Assembly: GCF_965224175.1 (NCBI RefSeq)
Contig: NZ_OZ245041.1
Coordinates: 4,526,001-4,590,000, forward strand
From: Kordia sp965224175
GTDB lineage: Bacteria; Bacteroidota; Bacteroidia; Flavobacteriales; Flavobacteriaceae
DNA: 64,000 nucleotides
Direction of reading: 5' to 3'
Made by a program: the position numbers and the translations under genes. The first letter of the stretch is position 1. The number at the start of each line of letters is the position of its first letter. The notes beneath the pieces are model-generated. The model saw only the letters and a list, made by a program, of their open reading frames with translations. It was not told the DNA's origin and did no database searches. Positions 1 to 8,392 of this stretch are shown here, one piece after another.

Positions 1-57
1 TGCAGATTTTCCGTGTTTTGCGAAGATCTCTCCTTTAACTTCTTTTGTTAAGTACAT
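1..57 (-). CDS. rpsO: 30S ribosomal protein S15, N-terminal fragment (cut by window edge)
   Basis: Reading the minus strand from the ATG at 57 gives 19 codons, MYLTKEVKGEIFAKHGKSA, before the window ends. This matches the start of Bacteroidota S15, which binds 16S rRNA helix h22 and starts assembly of the small-subunit platform. The rest of the gene lies outside the window. A well-formed promoter (113-142) and a 5' leader hairpin (88-108) lie directly upstream, which supports the start. The fragment is short, so the call rests on the distinctive N-terminus and the promoter position. Confidence 0.85.
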   Translation of the reverse strand, partial: MYLTKEVKGEIFAKHGKSA

Positions 58-87
58 GCCAATATTGTTTTAATAATTTTTATGTAA

Positions 88-108
88 TTGATACGTTTGT
101 TGTATCAA
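88..108 (-). promoter_or_regulatory. Stem-loop in the rpsO 5' leader
   Basis: TTGATAC (88-94) and GTATCAA (102-108) form a perfect 7-bp stem with a 7-nt loop. Given the -7 element at 113-120, the hairpin would sit at the extreme 5' end of the rpsO mRNA. S15 represses its own translation through structured leaders in several phyla, so this may be such an element or an mRNA-stabilising 5' stem. The regulatory role is inference. Confidence 0.45.
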
Positions 109-112
109 GCGG

Positions 113-142
113 CAAATATACTACTATTTTTTAGAATGCAAA
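113..142 (-). promoter_or_regulatory. Promoter of rpsO, Bacteroidota type
   Basis: On the minus strand the -7 element TATATTTG (113-120) exactly fits TAnnTTTG, and TTTG (139-142) provides the -33 element with an 18-bp spacer. Transcription would start near 106, about 50 nt before the rpsO ATG. Confidence 0.7.
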
Positions 143-227
143 TGAATAATTTAACCTTTTTGCAGGTCTTTAGACATTAATATATGAATGATGAAAAACA
201 TTAGTTGTAAAAGCTGTTTTTAAATGC

Positions 228-259
228 AAAAAGGCTTCCAAATGTGGAAGCCTTTTTTT
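228..259 (-). terminator. Rho-independent terminator after accD
   Basis: AAGGCTTCCA and TGGAAGCCTT form a 10-bp stem around a 4-nt loop, flanked by A and T runs on both sides. It begins about 20 bp after the accD stop on the minus strand. Confidence 0.85.
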
Positions 260-277
260 GTGTTTTTCTAAACAAAA

Positions 278-1135
278 TTATGCGCGTATTGGCTGATTTT
301 GAATCAAGTCAATATATAAGTTGATTTTGTTTTTTAGTTCTTTTCTGTGTGAAATGAAGTCTAAGAATCCGTGTTCTAGTAAGAATTCTGATGTTTGGAA
401 ACCTTCTGGTAAATCTTTTCCAGTAGTATCACGTACAACTCTTGGTCCTGCAAATCCGATTAGCGCACCAGGTTCAGAGATGTTGATATCTCCTAACATA
501 GCAAAGGAAGCTGTTGTTCCTCCAGTAGTTGGATCTGTACATAATGAAATGTACGGAATTCCTGCATCTGCTAATTGTGCTAATTTTGACGATGTTTTTG
601 CTAATTGCATTAATGATAATGCAGCTTCCATCATACGTGCTCCTCCAGATTTTGAAATAATCATGAAAGGAATGTTATTTTTTAATGAATGTTCTGCAGC
701 ACGTGCAATTTTTTCACCTACAACACTTCCCATTGAACCTCCAATAAATTTGAAGTCCATACATGCAATGACTAAATCTTTACCTTTTGATTTTCCAACA
801 GCTGTACGGACCGCATCTTTTAAACCTGTTTTTTCTTTAGCAGCTTTGAGTCGATCTGTATATTTTTTACTGTCTTCAAATTTTAAAGGATCTTTTGAAG
901 TTAAGTTTTTGTCTAATTCTTTGAATTTTCCTTCGTCGAATAGTATTTCGAAATATTCTTTACTTCCAATACGAACATGGTAACCATCTTCAGGACTTAC
1001 ATAAAAGTTTTTTGCCAATTCTTCTGAATCAACAATTTTCCCTGTTGGTGATTTGTACCAAAGTCCTTTGGGCGTATCTCTTTTTTCCTCTGTTGAGGTT
1101 TGAATTCCTTTTTCTTTTCTTTTAAACCAAGCCAT
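278..1135 (-). CDS. accD: Acetyl-CoA carboxylase carboxyltransferase, beta subunit
   Basis: The 285-residue protein is the beta half of the carboxyltransferase that moves CO2 from carboxybiotin to acetyl-CoA, giving malonyl-CoA for fatty acid synthesis. The crotonase-fold core is clear: GGSMGSVVGEKIARA, SGGARMMEA, DPTTGGTTASFAMLGD and EPGALIGFAGPRVV all match the family. The N-terminal zinc ribbon found in E. coli AccD (two CxxC pairs) is present only as a shape: the four cysteines are gone, with KSPTGK and VSPEDGYH in their place. As far as I recall this loss is usual in Flavobacteriia. Cut from rpsO by its own terminator; the partner accA is not in the window. Confidence 0.97.
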   Translation of the reverse strand: MAWFKRKEKGIQTSTEEKRDTPKGLWYKSPTGKIVDSEELAKNFYVSPEDGYHVRIGSKEYFEILFDEGKFKELDKNLTSKDPLKFEDSKKYTDRLKAAKEKTGLKDAVRTAVGKSKGKDLVIACMDFKFIGGSMGSVVGEKIARAAEHSLKNNIPFMIISKSGGARMMEAALSLMQLAKTSSKLAQLADAGIPYISLCTDPTTGGTTASFAMLGDINISEPGALIGFAGPRVVRDTTGKDLPEGFQTSEFLLEHGFLDFISHRKELKNKINLYIDLIQNQPIRA

Positions 1136-1303
1136 AATGATTTATGAGTTACGATATACAACGTTTTCGATCGTGTTTTTAATTGAATGTGTTGTAATCG
1201 ATTAGTTAGTTTTGTTTTTACACTAGCCAACAAAATTACTGTTTTTATTAAAGAAACTCAAAATTTGATTCTGCTATCTAGTAATTCGTGTTTTTGAAAG
1301 CCT

Positions 1304-1350
1304 AAAAAACCTCGTTAACACATTGTTTTTCAGTGTAAACGAGGTTTTTT
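1304..1350 (-). terminator. Strong hairpin with flanking A/T runs between fbaA and accD
   Basis: AAAAAACCTCGTT (from 1304) pairs with AACGAGGTTTTTT (to 1350), with additional pairing of ACAC with GTGT inside the stem. The A and T runs make it a possible terminator on both strands. It lies about 210 bp beyond the fbaA stop, on the far side of the compound repeat, so it probably ends the fbaA transcript. Confidence 0.75.
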
Positions 1351-1369
1351 GTATGTTTTCCCTTTTGTG

Positions 1370-1556
1370 TGAACTTCCGCGTTAGGGATTGAGGTGACAT
1401 CCTTTTTTAATTATGAAACGTCATTACGAGGAGCAAACGACGAAGTAATCTGCTTATTGAGTAACAGATTGCTACAACAAATTAAAATTTGTCTCGTAAT
1501 GACAACATCTTATAAAAAAGATATAGCCGAAAGCCCGACCCAACGGGAAACGCCCA
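1370..1556. repeat. REP-like intergenic element, outer part of a nested pair
   Basis: The left part has CCGCGTTAGGGATTGAGG followed by CATCCTTTTTTA, and the right part has TAAAAAAGATATAGCC followed by AAAGCCCGACCC and a GGGAAACGCCC tail. I recall closely similar sequences dispersed in the intergenic DNA of many Flavobacteriia, normally with a short loop between the CTTTTTT and AAAAAAG arms. Here that loop is occupied by a second palindromic element (1420-1503). There is no coding potential. Together with the hairpin at 1304-1350 this accounts for most of the 425-bp gap between accD and fbaA. Confidence 0.65.
1420..1503. repeat. Palindromic intergenic repeat nested in the REP-like element
   Basis: Outer arms GTCATTACGAG (1420-1430) and CTCGTAATGAC (1493-1503) are perfect 11-bp inverted copies. 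An inner pair, AATCTG (1447-1452) and CAGATT (1465-1470), forms a second stem. The arrangement resembles palindromes of the type GTCATTGCGAG...CAATCTG that are common in flavobacterial genomes. It could be a small non-autonomous mobile element. Confidence 0.7.
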
Positions 1557-1560
1557 AATA

Positions 1561-2628
1561 TTACAAGGTATTTATATTGTTTAAATCTTCAAATGCTTGT
1601 TTTAGACGTGTTTTGAATGTTAGTTCGCCTTCACGTAACCATTTTCTTGGATCATATGTTTTTTTGTTAGGAATATCATCTCCGTCAGGATTTCCAATTT
1701 GCGCTGCCAAGTAGTCTTTTTTGCTTAACATGTAATCGCGAATTCCAGACATGAATGCAAATTGTAAGTCTGTATCAATGTTCATTTTGATAACTCCGTA
1801 GCCGATTGCTTCTCTGATTTCCTCTAAGGTAGAACCTGATCCGCCGTGAAAAACGAAGTCAATATGATTGTGACCAACATTATATTTTTGAGAGATATGC
1901 TCTTGCGAGTTCTTTAAGATTTTTGGCGTTAGTTTTACGTTTCCTGGCTTGTATACTCCGTGTACATTTCCGAAAGCTGCTGCGATGGTAAATCTTGGAC
2001 TTACTTTCATTAATTCTTCGTATGCGTAAGCAACTTCTTCAGGTTGTGTGTATAGTTTTGAATCGTCTACATCACTATTGTCAACTCCATCTTCTTCACC
2101 ACCAGTAATTCCTAATTCGATTTCGAGTGTCATACCCATTTTGCTCATACGAGCTAAGTATTCTTTACAGATTTCGATGTTTTCTTCTATTGGTTCTTCC
2201 GAAAGATCGATCATGTGCGAACTGTATAATGGTTTTCCAGTTTCAGCAAAGTGTTTTTCACTAGCGTCTAATAAACCATCAATCCAAGGTAATAGTTTTT
2301 TTGCACAGTGATCAGTATGTAAAATAACAGGAACTCCATAAGCTTCTGCCATTTGATGCACATGTTTTGCTCCAGCAATTGAACCAGCAATTGCTGCTTT
2401 TTGGTCTTCATTGCTTAAGCCTTTTCCTGCGTTGAATTGTGCGCCTCCATTTGAGAATTGTATGATTACAGGAGCGTTGAGTTCGGCAGCAGTTTCTAAA
2501 ACTCCGTTGATAGAGTTTGAACCTACTACATTTACTGCTGGTAAAGCAAAGCCTTTTTCTTTGGCTAACTTAAATATTTCTTGTACTTCGTCTCCAGTAG
2601 CAACTCCTGCTTTGATATTGTGACTCAT
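1561..2628 (-). CDS. fbaA: Class II fructose-bisphosphate aldolase
   Basis: This zinc-dependent enzyme cleaves fructose 1,6-bisphosphate to dihydroxyacetone phosphate and glyceraldehyde 3-phosphate, and runs in reverse in gluconeogenesis. At 355 residues it matches the E. coli FbaA (class IIA) length. Visible signatures are the metal-binding HTDHCAKKLLPWID segment near residue 105, LEIELGITGGEEDG near 168, FHGGSGST near 262 and NIDTDLQFAF near 285. It appears monocistronic, with a possible -7 element at 2656-2663 on the minus strand. Confidence 0.97.
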   Translation of the reverse strand: MSHNIKAGVATGDEVQEIFKLAKEKGFALPAVNVVGSNSINGVLETAAELNAPVIIQFSNGGAQFNAGKGLSNEDQKAAIAGSIAGAKHVHQMAEAYGVPVILHTDHCAKKLLPWIDGLLDASEKHFAETGKPLYSSHMIDLSEEPIEENIEICKEYLARMSKMGMTLEIELGITGGEEDGVDNSDVDDSKLYTQPEEVAYAYEELMKVSPRFTIAAAFGNVHGVYKPGNVKLTPKILKNSQEHISQKYNVGHNHIDFVFHGGSGSTLEEIREAIGYGVIKMNIDTDLQFAFMSGIRDYMLSKKDYLAAQIGNPDGDDIPNKKTYDPRKWLREGELTFKTRLKQAFEDLNNINTL

Positions 2629-2655
2629 CGTCTTTTGGTTTTTTTGTTTGGATTA

Positions 2656-2663
2656 CAAAAGTA
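2656..2663 (-). promoter_or_regulatory. Probable -7 element of fbaA
   Basis: Minus-strand TACTTTTG matches TAnnTTTG, 28 bp before the fbaA start codon. No clear TTG -33 element is visible at the usual spacing. Confidence 0.45.
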
Positions 2664-2869
2664 ATAAAAATGTGATGAGTTTTTACGTAGTTGTTAATTT
2701 TAGCAATAGAAGTGAAGTCACTTTTACGAATTTGATAATTTTAGTCGTTTTTGTGCTTACTTTACTGTAGAAATGTTTGTGTTTTTATGGAATTATTGAT
2801 TTGTTGTTGATCGTTTTTTTATGCTGATTTATAGGTGTTTGTTGGCGAAAACGTTATAGTTTGACAGGC

Positions 2870-3712
2870 TTATAATTTGATTCCTGAGTTTATAGCTTCC
2901 ATTCGTTCTTTTTCTTCGTCGGAGAATGGATTGTCTTGAAGATCTAAATATAGATTGGAACGTTTTAAAATACTGTCGGGAATTCTGGTGAGTTTGTTTT
3001 TCTGAAGATCTAATTGATCTATTCTGTAGTTGCTTTTTCCGAGTGAATCGATGTTTTCTATTTCATTCTTACTTAAATATATGTCTTCAAACGCTATTTT
3101 ATGAATGGTATCGGGCAATGTTTTTAGTTTATTGTTGGAAATGTTAAAGTGTTTTACCGTTTCTTTTAATTGTCCGATAGAATCTGGAAGATGCGTAAGT
3201 TGATTGTTATATAAACTCAAGACTTGTATTTGATGCATATTTCCAAAATTGACAGGTAAATTGTTAAGCTTGTTGTTTGAAGCATCAAAGGAAGTCACGC
3301 TTGTAAGTTTGCAAATGGCGTCGGGTAATGTTTCTAGTTGATTGTCACTGATGTTGATGTCTGTTAACTTACTCAAGTTTCCAATAGTATCAGGAAGTGA
3401 AGAAAGTACGTTGTTTTCAAGTGTTAAAGTATCTAGTTTTGTTAGATTTCCAATTGCATCTGGCAATTTTGCAAGCTGATTTTTGCTCAAATACAAGAAT
3501 TCTAGATTTTTTAGTTCGCCAATTGTTTCTGGTAATTCAGTTAATCCCTGACCTGTTAAATCTAATTTCCAGTGTTTTAAAGGATCTTCTAATGCTTTTT
3601 CTAACGTTAACGGTTTTTTCTTTGAGAAAGAGTCTTTGATTTTTTGCCAGAATGATTTTTTGGAAGATGTATTCAGTACGTCTTCAATTGTTTCTCCGTA
3701 TTTGTCAGCCAT
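2870..3712 (-). CDS. Leucine-rich repeat protein
   Basis: The 280-residue protein has a charged N-terminal stretch (residues 1-50, with KKSFWQKIKDSFSKKKPLT) and then about nine LRRs of the bacterial LPxxIGNLxxL type from residue 50 to 260, for example LTELPETIGELKNLEFLYLS. No signal peptide or transmembrane helix is seen, so it is probably cytoplasmic. LRR solenoids mediate protein-protein contact; the partner cannot be told from the sequence. It stands alone between fbaA and tamL, with no sign of an operon. Confidence 0.8.
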   Translation of the reverse strand: MADKYGETIEDVLNTSSKKSFWQKIKDSFSKKKPLTLEKALEDPLKHWKLDLTGQGLTELPETIGELKNLEFLYLSKNQLAKLPDAIGNLTKLDTLTLENNVLSSLPDTIGNLSKLTDINISDNQLETLPDAICKLTSVTSFDASNNKLNNLPVNFGNMHQIQVLSLYNNQLTHLPDSIGQLKETVKHFNISNNKLKTLPDTIHKIAFEDIYLSKNEIENIDSLGKSNYRIDQLDLQKNKLTRIPDSILKRSNLYLDLQDNPFSDEEKERMEAINSGIKL

Positions 3713-3827
3713 AAAGTTGTAGCGGTTTGTTTGTCTTAGATTTTTCTAAGATACTAATAATTCAAAACAAATAAATAAAAAGTGAAGCAATCAAATCAGC
3801 GAATAGACAAATTAACAACGAACAATC

Positions 3828-6368
3828 TTAGAAAGGATAGTTAATCCCGATATTATACACTGCATTTCCGAAGTTGTAATCTTTAAACCAACGATTTCCT
3901 AGATCATACGCAGGATCGTAAGTTTTGAAACCAATGTCAAAACGCAACACAAAGAAGCTAAAGTCGTAACGCAAACCAAAACCAGTTCCAAGTGCAATGT
4001 CTTGTAATGATTCTAAGCCATTAAATTTTCGATCTTCATCTTCAATATCATCAAAGACATTCCAAATATTTCCTGCATCTGCAAATAATGCACCTTTAAA
4101 ACTTCCGAATAAATCAAAACGATATTCAATATTTGAAGTCAGTTTTAAGTTCGCTTCGTTAAAGTCTAAAATACTAGCAGATCGTCCTGGGCCTAGTTGA
4201 TAGGCACTCCAAGCTCTATTGTCATTTGATCCACCACCAAAGTAACTACGAGCAAATGGAATGTTGTCTGAGTTTCCATATGGAATGGCAATTCCGAAGA
4301 AGGTTCTAAAAGCCAATACATCTTGCTTTCCTGAAAGTTCCCAGTGTTTTATGTAATCGAATTCAGTTTTTACATATTGTGAATATGGAACACCAAATAG
4401 TTTGTAATTTCCTCGCGAATCTTTTTCTAAGTTGGCAGTACTTGCAATGGCAGATAAAAAGTTTCCAGCAAGTTCAACTTCTGTTCTGAATTGGAAAAAG
4501 TTATTATCTGAAATGTTTTCTTTACTGTTGTGTAAAAAGTTAATTTTAGAAGAAGCAATCAAGTTGTCTTGCGTCAATCGAAATTGTCGTTGTGCTACAC
4601 TTAAAACAGTAGAAAGTTCGCTTGCAGTAACTTCAAAGTTATTTGAAATGACGTCATCTATGAATTGATTGGTTTGTCCGTTAGCAATATTTAACGATTC
4701 ATCTGTGCCAACATAATTTGAACTTTGTGCTACGGCATTCAATCGGTCGTACGAACTTGTATATACATTAAAATAGTTACTTGTATTTAGGTTTCTAATG
4801 AATTGCAGATTGAATAATTCAAGATTAAAAGTGTTCTTTTTTGATGGTGTCCAGTTGTAACGAATCAATCCGGTAAACGTTTGTCTGTCGAGTCCAATGT
4901 TTTGCTGTACACTTGTTCCAAGTGATAAAACAGTAGAAGGAAGCATGTATTTCGGAATGATTCTCTCTGTGTTGAATGGAAAAAAGAAACGCGGAAAATT
5001 CAATCGGATATCGGCACCAATTTCAGAAATATTAAAGAATTGATCTTCTGAATCGGCAACATCTTTAGAAGCTCCTAAAGTTCCTCTGGCAGAAATTTCT
5101 AAGGTTTCCGCACCACGAAATACATTTCTGCTAATTAATGATGTACTAAATGAAAAACCGTAATCTTGAATGTTAGAATGTGTAATATCAATATCAAAAC
5201 CAAGAGAAAATTTCTTTTTTGGAGTTAAATATATATTGGTTACTAAGTCTGTGAGACTATCATTTTCGTATTCATACTGAATGTTTGGATACTTGAACGT
5301 TCGTAAGTTACTAATATGTTTATAGGTAAGCGATCGATCATTATCGCGGTAAATATCGCCAGCATGTACAAAGATTGCATCTGTGATTGCTTTTGGACGA
5401 AAACGCAATTTGTCATTGGAATAAATTGTAAAACCATCATACGTAACCGAATCAACAAATTTTGATCGTGAATTTGCAAAAGTATAATCAGTATAGATAT
5501 TTACTTTTTTGATGCGATGTACTTTGTATTCTTTTTCTACGATAGAATCACCTTTACGTTCGCGCAGATTGTTAATTTTAATCAAAGCGCCAAGTTCGTA
5601 GTCTCTATTTGTAGAATCGATTCCAATCTTAGGTTTGATAGAATTTAGCTGAAAATTATAAATTCCAGAATTTCTAAATAACACTGTCAAACGTTCACGT
5701 TCATTTAAAAAATCACGAGTGTTATATTGTTTTCCTTCTTTTACAATTGCTTTGTCTTTGTGTAAATTATAAATAGAATCTAAATCTGGTGATTTGATAA
5801 TGATTTGCAAACTATCAATAAAATAAGGTTTTCCAGTTTCTACGGTATAATCAATACTTGCTCTGCGTTTTTTTTCTGAAGGAATTACTTTAAAATTTGC
5901 TGTAGCATTGAAAAAACCTTTGTTTTGATAATACGCTTTTAGTCGTTTGGTCGTTTTTTTTGTTTTGCTCGAATCAATGATGACTGGCGCTTCTCCCGTT
6001 TTTTTTAGCCAATTGTTAAACCCTTTTTTATAGTTCTGCATTTCGCGAACCTGTTTTTTTGAATAACGTCTATTGAGACGATTTTCTCGTTTGGGATTTC
6101 GTTGAAGCCAATCTCTAAAGGTAGAATCTGGGTTTACTTCAGCAAGGTTGTATATATTGAGACGCAACGGATAATTTAAAAAACGACTGTTGGGTTTTTG
6201 ATACATTTGACTCAATGCATCTGGATCATTTGACTTTTCACCATTTACAGTCAAATTGTTTTTTGTGAGCAACAATTCATTTTCTTTTACACGTTTAATA
6301 GAATTACATGAACTAATGAATGCGCCAATTATAATAAATAATGATATTTTTGCTAAAAAGGATTTCAA
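3828..6368 (-). CDS. tamL: TamA/BamA-superfamily outer-membrane lipoprotein (TamL)
   Basis: An 846-residue protein with a lipoprotein signal peptide (ISLFIIIGAFISSC, lipobox Cys21). POTRA-like repeats follow, one around residues 125-200 (GKPYFIDSLQI) and another near 280-380 (KKVNIYTDYTF). A bacterial surface antigen type beta-barrel occupies roughly 390-846, containing the characteristic RSYFGGGSNDNRAWSAYQLG segment and ending in an aromatic-rich strand (YNIGINYPF). Bacteroidota carry such lipidated TamA homologues, named TamL, thought to work with TamB in outer-membrane biogenesis. tamB is not in the window. It is divergent from the trmH-family gene, sharing a 38-bp promoter region. Confidence 0.88.
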   Translation of the reverse strand: MKSFLAKISLFIIIGAFISSCNSIKRVKENELLLTKNNLTVNGEKSNDPDALSQMYQKPNSRFLNYPLRLNIYNLAEVNPDSTFRDWLQRNPKRENRLNRRYSKKQVREMQNYKKGFNNWLKKTGEAPVIIDSSKTKKTTKRLKAYYQNKGFFNATANFKVIPSEKKRRASIDYTVETGKPYFIDSLQIIIKSPDLDSIYNLHKDKAIVKEGKQYNTRDFLNERERLTVLFRNSGIYNFQLNSIKPKIGIDSTNRDYELGALIKINNLRERKGDSIVEKEYKVHRIKKVNIYTDYTFANSRSKFVDSVTYDGFTIYSNDKLRFRPKAITDAIFVHAGDIYRDNDRSLTYKHISNLRTFKYPNIQYEYENDSLTDLVTNIYLTPKKKFSLGFDIDITHSNIQDYGFSFSTSLISRNVFRGAETLEISARGTLGASKDVADSEDQFFNISEIGADIRLNFPRFFFPFNTERIIPKYMLPSTVLSLGTSVQQNIGLDRQTFTGLIRYNWTPSKKNTFNLELFNLQFIRNLNTSNYFNVYTSSYDRLNAVAQSSNYVGTDESLNIANGQTNQFIDDVISNNFEVTASELSTVLSVAQRQFRLTQDNLIASSKINFLHNSKENISDNNFFQFRTEVELAGNFLSAIASTANLEKDSRGNYKLFGVPYSQYVKTEFDYIKHWELSGKQDVLAFRTFFGIAIPYGNSDNIPFARSYFGGGSNDNRAWSAYQLGPGRSASILDFNEANLKLTSNIEYRFDLFGSFKGALFADAGNIWNVFDDIEDEDRKFNGLESLQDIALGTGFGLRYDFSFFVLRFDIGFKTYDPAYDLGNRWFKDYNFGNAVYNIGINYPF

Positions 6369-6406
6369 TAAGAGGTGTTTTTCAATTTCAAAATTAAACT
6401 ATTTGC

Positions 6407-7129
6407 ATGATTAGCAAAAGACAAATAAAAATAATAACGAGTCTACATCAAAAAAAGTACCGAAAATCTACAGGACTGTTTGTTGCAGAAGGAAAAAAGG
6501 TAATTCAAGAGTTTTTAAATTCTAATTTTGAGTTAGATACATTATTTACAATTGACGAACATTTATTTGCTGATGATTCAAAAGTAACGCTAATTTCGGA
6601 AGCAGCACTTAAAAAGATTAGTTTCTTAAAAACACCTAATAAAGCACTAGCTCTTTTTAAAATAACAAAACCTGCTACGATTGATTCCAAAGGTTTGATT
6701 GTTGCTTTAGATGATGTTCGTGATCCTGGAAATTTAGGAACTATTATTCGTTTGTGCGATTGGTTTGGTGTGAAACATCTCGTTTGCTCTGAAGCTACTG
6801 TCGATTGCTACAATCCAAAAGTGATTCAAGCCACTATGGGTTCGCTAACACGTGTAAATATTGTGTATACAGATCTGAAAAACTATCTGACCGAAACAAA
6901 ATTACCTGTTTTTGGCGCATTCATGGATGGAAGCAATGTGTATCAAACACAGTTGCCAACAGATGGAATTTTAGTCATGGGGAATGAAGCCAATGGTGTT
7001 TCTGATGAGGTTTCAAACTTGATTACCGAAAAAATAGCAATTCCACGTTTTGGAGAAATACAACAAACTGAAAGCTTAAATGTAGCGATGGCAACTGGAA
7101 TTTTATTGAGTGAATTTAGGAGAGCATAA
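6407..7129 (+). CDS. TrmH-family (SpoU) RNA 2'-O-methyltransferase
   Basis: 240 residues. The N-terminus (1-90) resembles the SpoU substrate-binding domain and the C-terminal SPOUT domain carries the three family motifs: LDDVRDPGNLGTIIRLCDW, VMGNEANGVSDEV, and IPRFGEIQQTESLNVAMATG, which forms the trefoil-knot SAM site. These enzymes methylate the ribose of specific tRNA or 23S rRNA nucleotides. The exact target cannot be read from the sequence, so no gene symbol is given. Divergently transcribed from tamL. Confidence 0.9.
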   Translation: MISKRQIKIITSLHQKKYRKSTGLFVAEGKKVIQEFLNSNFELDTLFTIDEHLFADDSKVTLISEAALKKISFLKTPNKALALFKITKPATIDSKGLIVALDDVRDPGNLGTIIRLCDWFGVKHLVCSEATVDCYNPKVIQATMGSLTRVNIVYTDLKNYLTETKLPVFGAFMDGSNVYQTQLPTDGILVMGNEANGVSDEVSNLITEKIAIPRFGEIQQTESLNVAMATGILLSEFRRA

Positions 7130-7143
7130 GCAGGTTTCTAATT

Positions 7144-7872
7144 CTATTGACTTAACGCATAGTTTTTCATGACGAATTGCTCTTCAAATCCTAGTTTTAG
7201 GTACAAACCTTTTCCCATGTTTGATGATTGTAGTGTAATTAGTTTGCTTTTCATTTTAATTGATTGATTGATCAACATTTTCATAATCTCTGCTGCATAT
7301 CCTTTTCTTCGATGCTCAGGAATGATCCCAACTGCATGAACTCCAGAAATACCATTTGTTGTATACAAAATACCTGTTCCGATTGCTTCGTGTAAATGAT
7401 ATGCAATATAAAAGTCAGTATTTTTTTGTAGTGAATTTGATATGCCTGAATGGAGGTTGTATCCAAAAGAATTGAAAAATAAAATAGACCATAATTTTGC
7501 TTCCTGTTCAGTAGTTACTTTTTTTAAATGAACATTATTTAAACTTTCAAATAATTGCTCTCTTTTTAAAGACATTCCTATTTGTTCAAATTTTACATGA
7601 AATCCTTTCCTTTTTAATATTTCACAAGAATCATTATTGTATATGTCCCAATATGGAATGATCATTTTTTTGGAAATGGACACTATTTTCTCTTTAGCTG
7701 ACGATACAATTTCTTCTGTAATCTCTTGATCAAACCATAACCTATTTGGCCAATCTGAATGTTTTATAAAACTGTAATCAAACTGTGGTTCTTTAAAATA
7801 TGCATTAAAAGGTTCGCTTGCTTTTTGCCAAAGAGACGTTAAGTTTTCAATATTTAATTTAATGTTGCTCAT
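7144..7872 (-). CDS. GNAT-family N-acetyltransferase
   Basis: 242 residues. The C-terminal half (about 115-242) is a GNAT fold with the acetyl-CoA binding segment VGIIPEHRRKGYAAEIMKML (R/Q-x-x-G-x-A type) and a following LYLKLGFEEQFVMKNYAL strand. The N-terminal half looks like a degenerate second GNAT-like domain. The substrate is unknown. The start codon overlaps the stop of the upstream DMT transporter gene by 4 bp (ATGA), so the two are translationally coupled. Confidence 0.8.
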   Translation of the reverse strand: MSNIKLNIENLTSLWQKASEPFNAYFKEPQFDYSFIKHSDWPNRLWFDQEITEEIVSSAKEKIVSISKKMIIPYWDIYNNDSCEILKRKGFHVKFEQIGMSLKREQLFESLNNVHLKKVTTEQEAKLWSILFFNSFGYNLHSGISNSLQKNTDFYIAYHLHEAIGTGILYTTNGISGVHAVGIIPEHRRKGYAAEIMKMLINQSIKMKSKLITLQSSNMGKGLYLKLGFEEQFVMKNYALSQ

Positions 7873-8318
7873 TTGATATTTATTAATATAGCTCCAGAAA
7901 TCATGGCTATAGTTCCTATAATTCTTTTAAATGTTATTGGTTCTAAAGGTAAATTCAGCCATCCATAATTCCCTGCAACAACTGCAAAAATAAGTTGACC
8001 TGAAAGACCAATTGAAATCATTGTAGAAATACCTAGTTTAGGAATGGTGTAGTAATAAAGACTTATGCCGATAACACTAAATAAACCTCCAGAAAACCAT
8101 AAGTAAAAAGGAATTTCTTTTAATTGTAGTGTTGTTGGAAGCGATTTAAAACTAATGAGTATAAAGATGAAAGCAAATAGGGTACTGCAAAAAAATGCAA
8201 CAAAACTTGCTAGTAGTGGATTCTTTAAAAAAGTACCCAATTGAGCGTTTAATCCACCTTGCATTGCCAAAAAAACGCCGCCTAAAAATGCTAAAACGAA
8301 CACTCCATAATGATTCAT
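7869..8318 (-). CDS. DMT-family small membrane transporter (DUF606/YdcZ type)
   Basis: 149 residues, almost entirely hydrophobic, with about five transmembrane helices (around 5-25, 34-53, 71-87, 96-114 and 128-147). The glycine-rich start LAFLGGVFLAMQGGLNAQLG and the late GLSGQLIFAVVAGNYGWL are typical of DUF606 half-size transporters. Substrate unknown. First gene of a two-gene unit with the GNAT protein, with a -7 element at 8348-8355. Confidence 0.8.
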   Translation of the reverse strand: MNHYGVFVLAFLGGVFLAMQGGLNAQLGTFLKNPLLASFVAFFCSTLFAFIFILISFKSLPTTLQLKEIPFYLWFSGGLFSVIGISLYYYTIPKLGISTMISIGLSGQLIFAVVAGNYGWLNLPLEPITFKRIIGTIAMISGAILINIK

Positions 8319-8347
8319 GTATTATCTTTTTACAATGATTAATTATG

Positions 8348-8355
8348 CAAAGATA
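8348..8355 (-). promoter_or_regulatory. -7 element of the DMT-GNAT operon
   Basis: Minus-strand TATCTTTG exactly fits TAnnTTTG, 30 bp before the start at 8318. No TTG is seen at the ideal -33 distance. Confidence 0.5.
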
Positions 8356-8392
8356 AAATGCGACAATAACCTGTGCCTTTACATATGTTGAT

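Noticed and set aside
321..983. Open frame of 220 codons on the plus strand opposite accD
   Set aside because: It is the antisense shadow of accD, with no recognisable motif, no promoter and no signal; accD is a certain gene.
1394..1714. Open frame of 106 codons reading through the compound repeat into fbaA antisense
   Set aside because: It crosses the palindromic element and the fbaA 3' end; no protein features.
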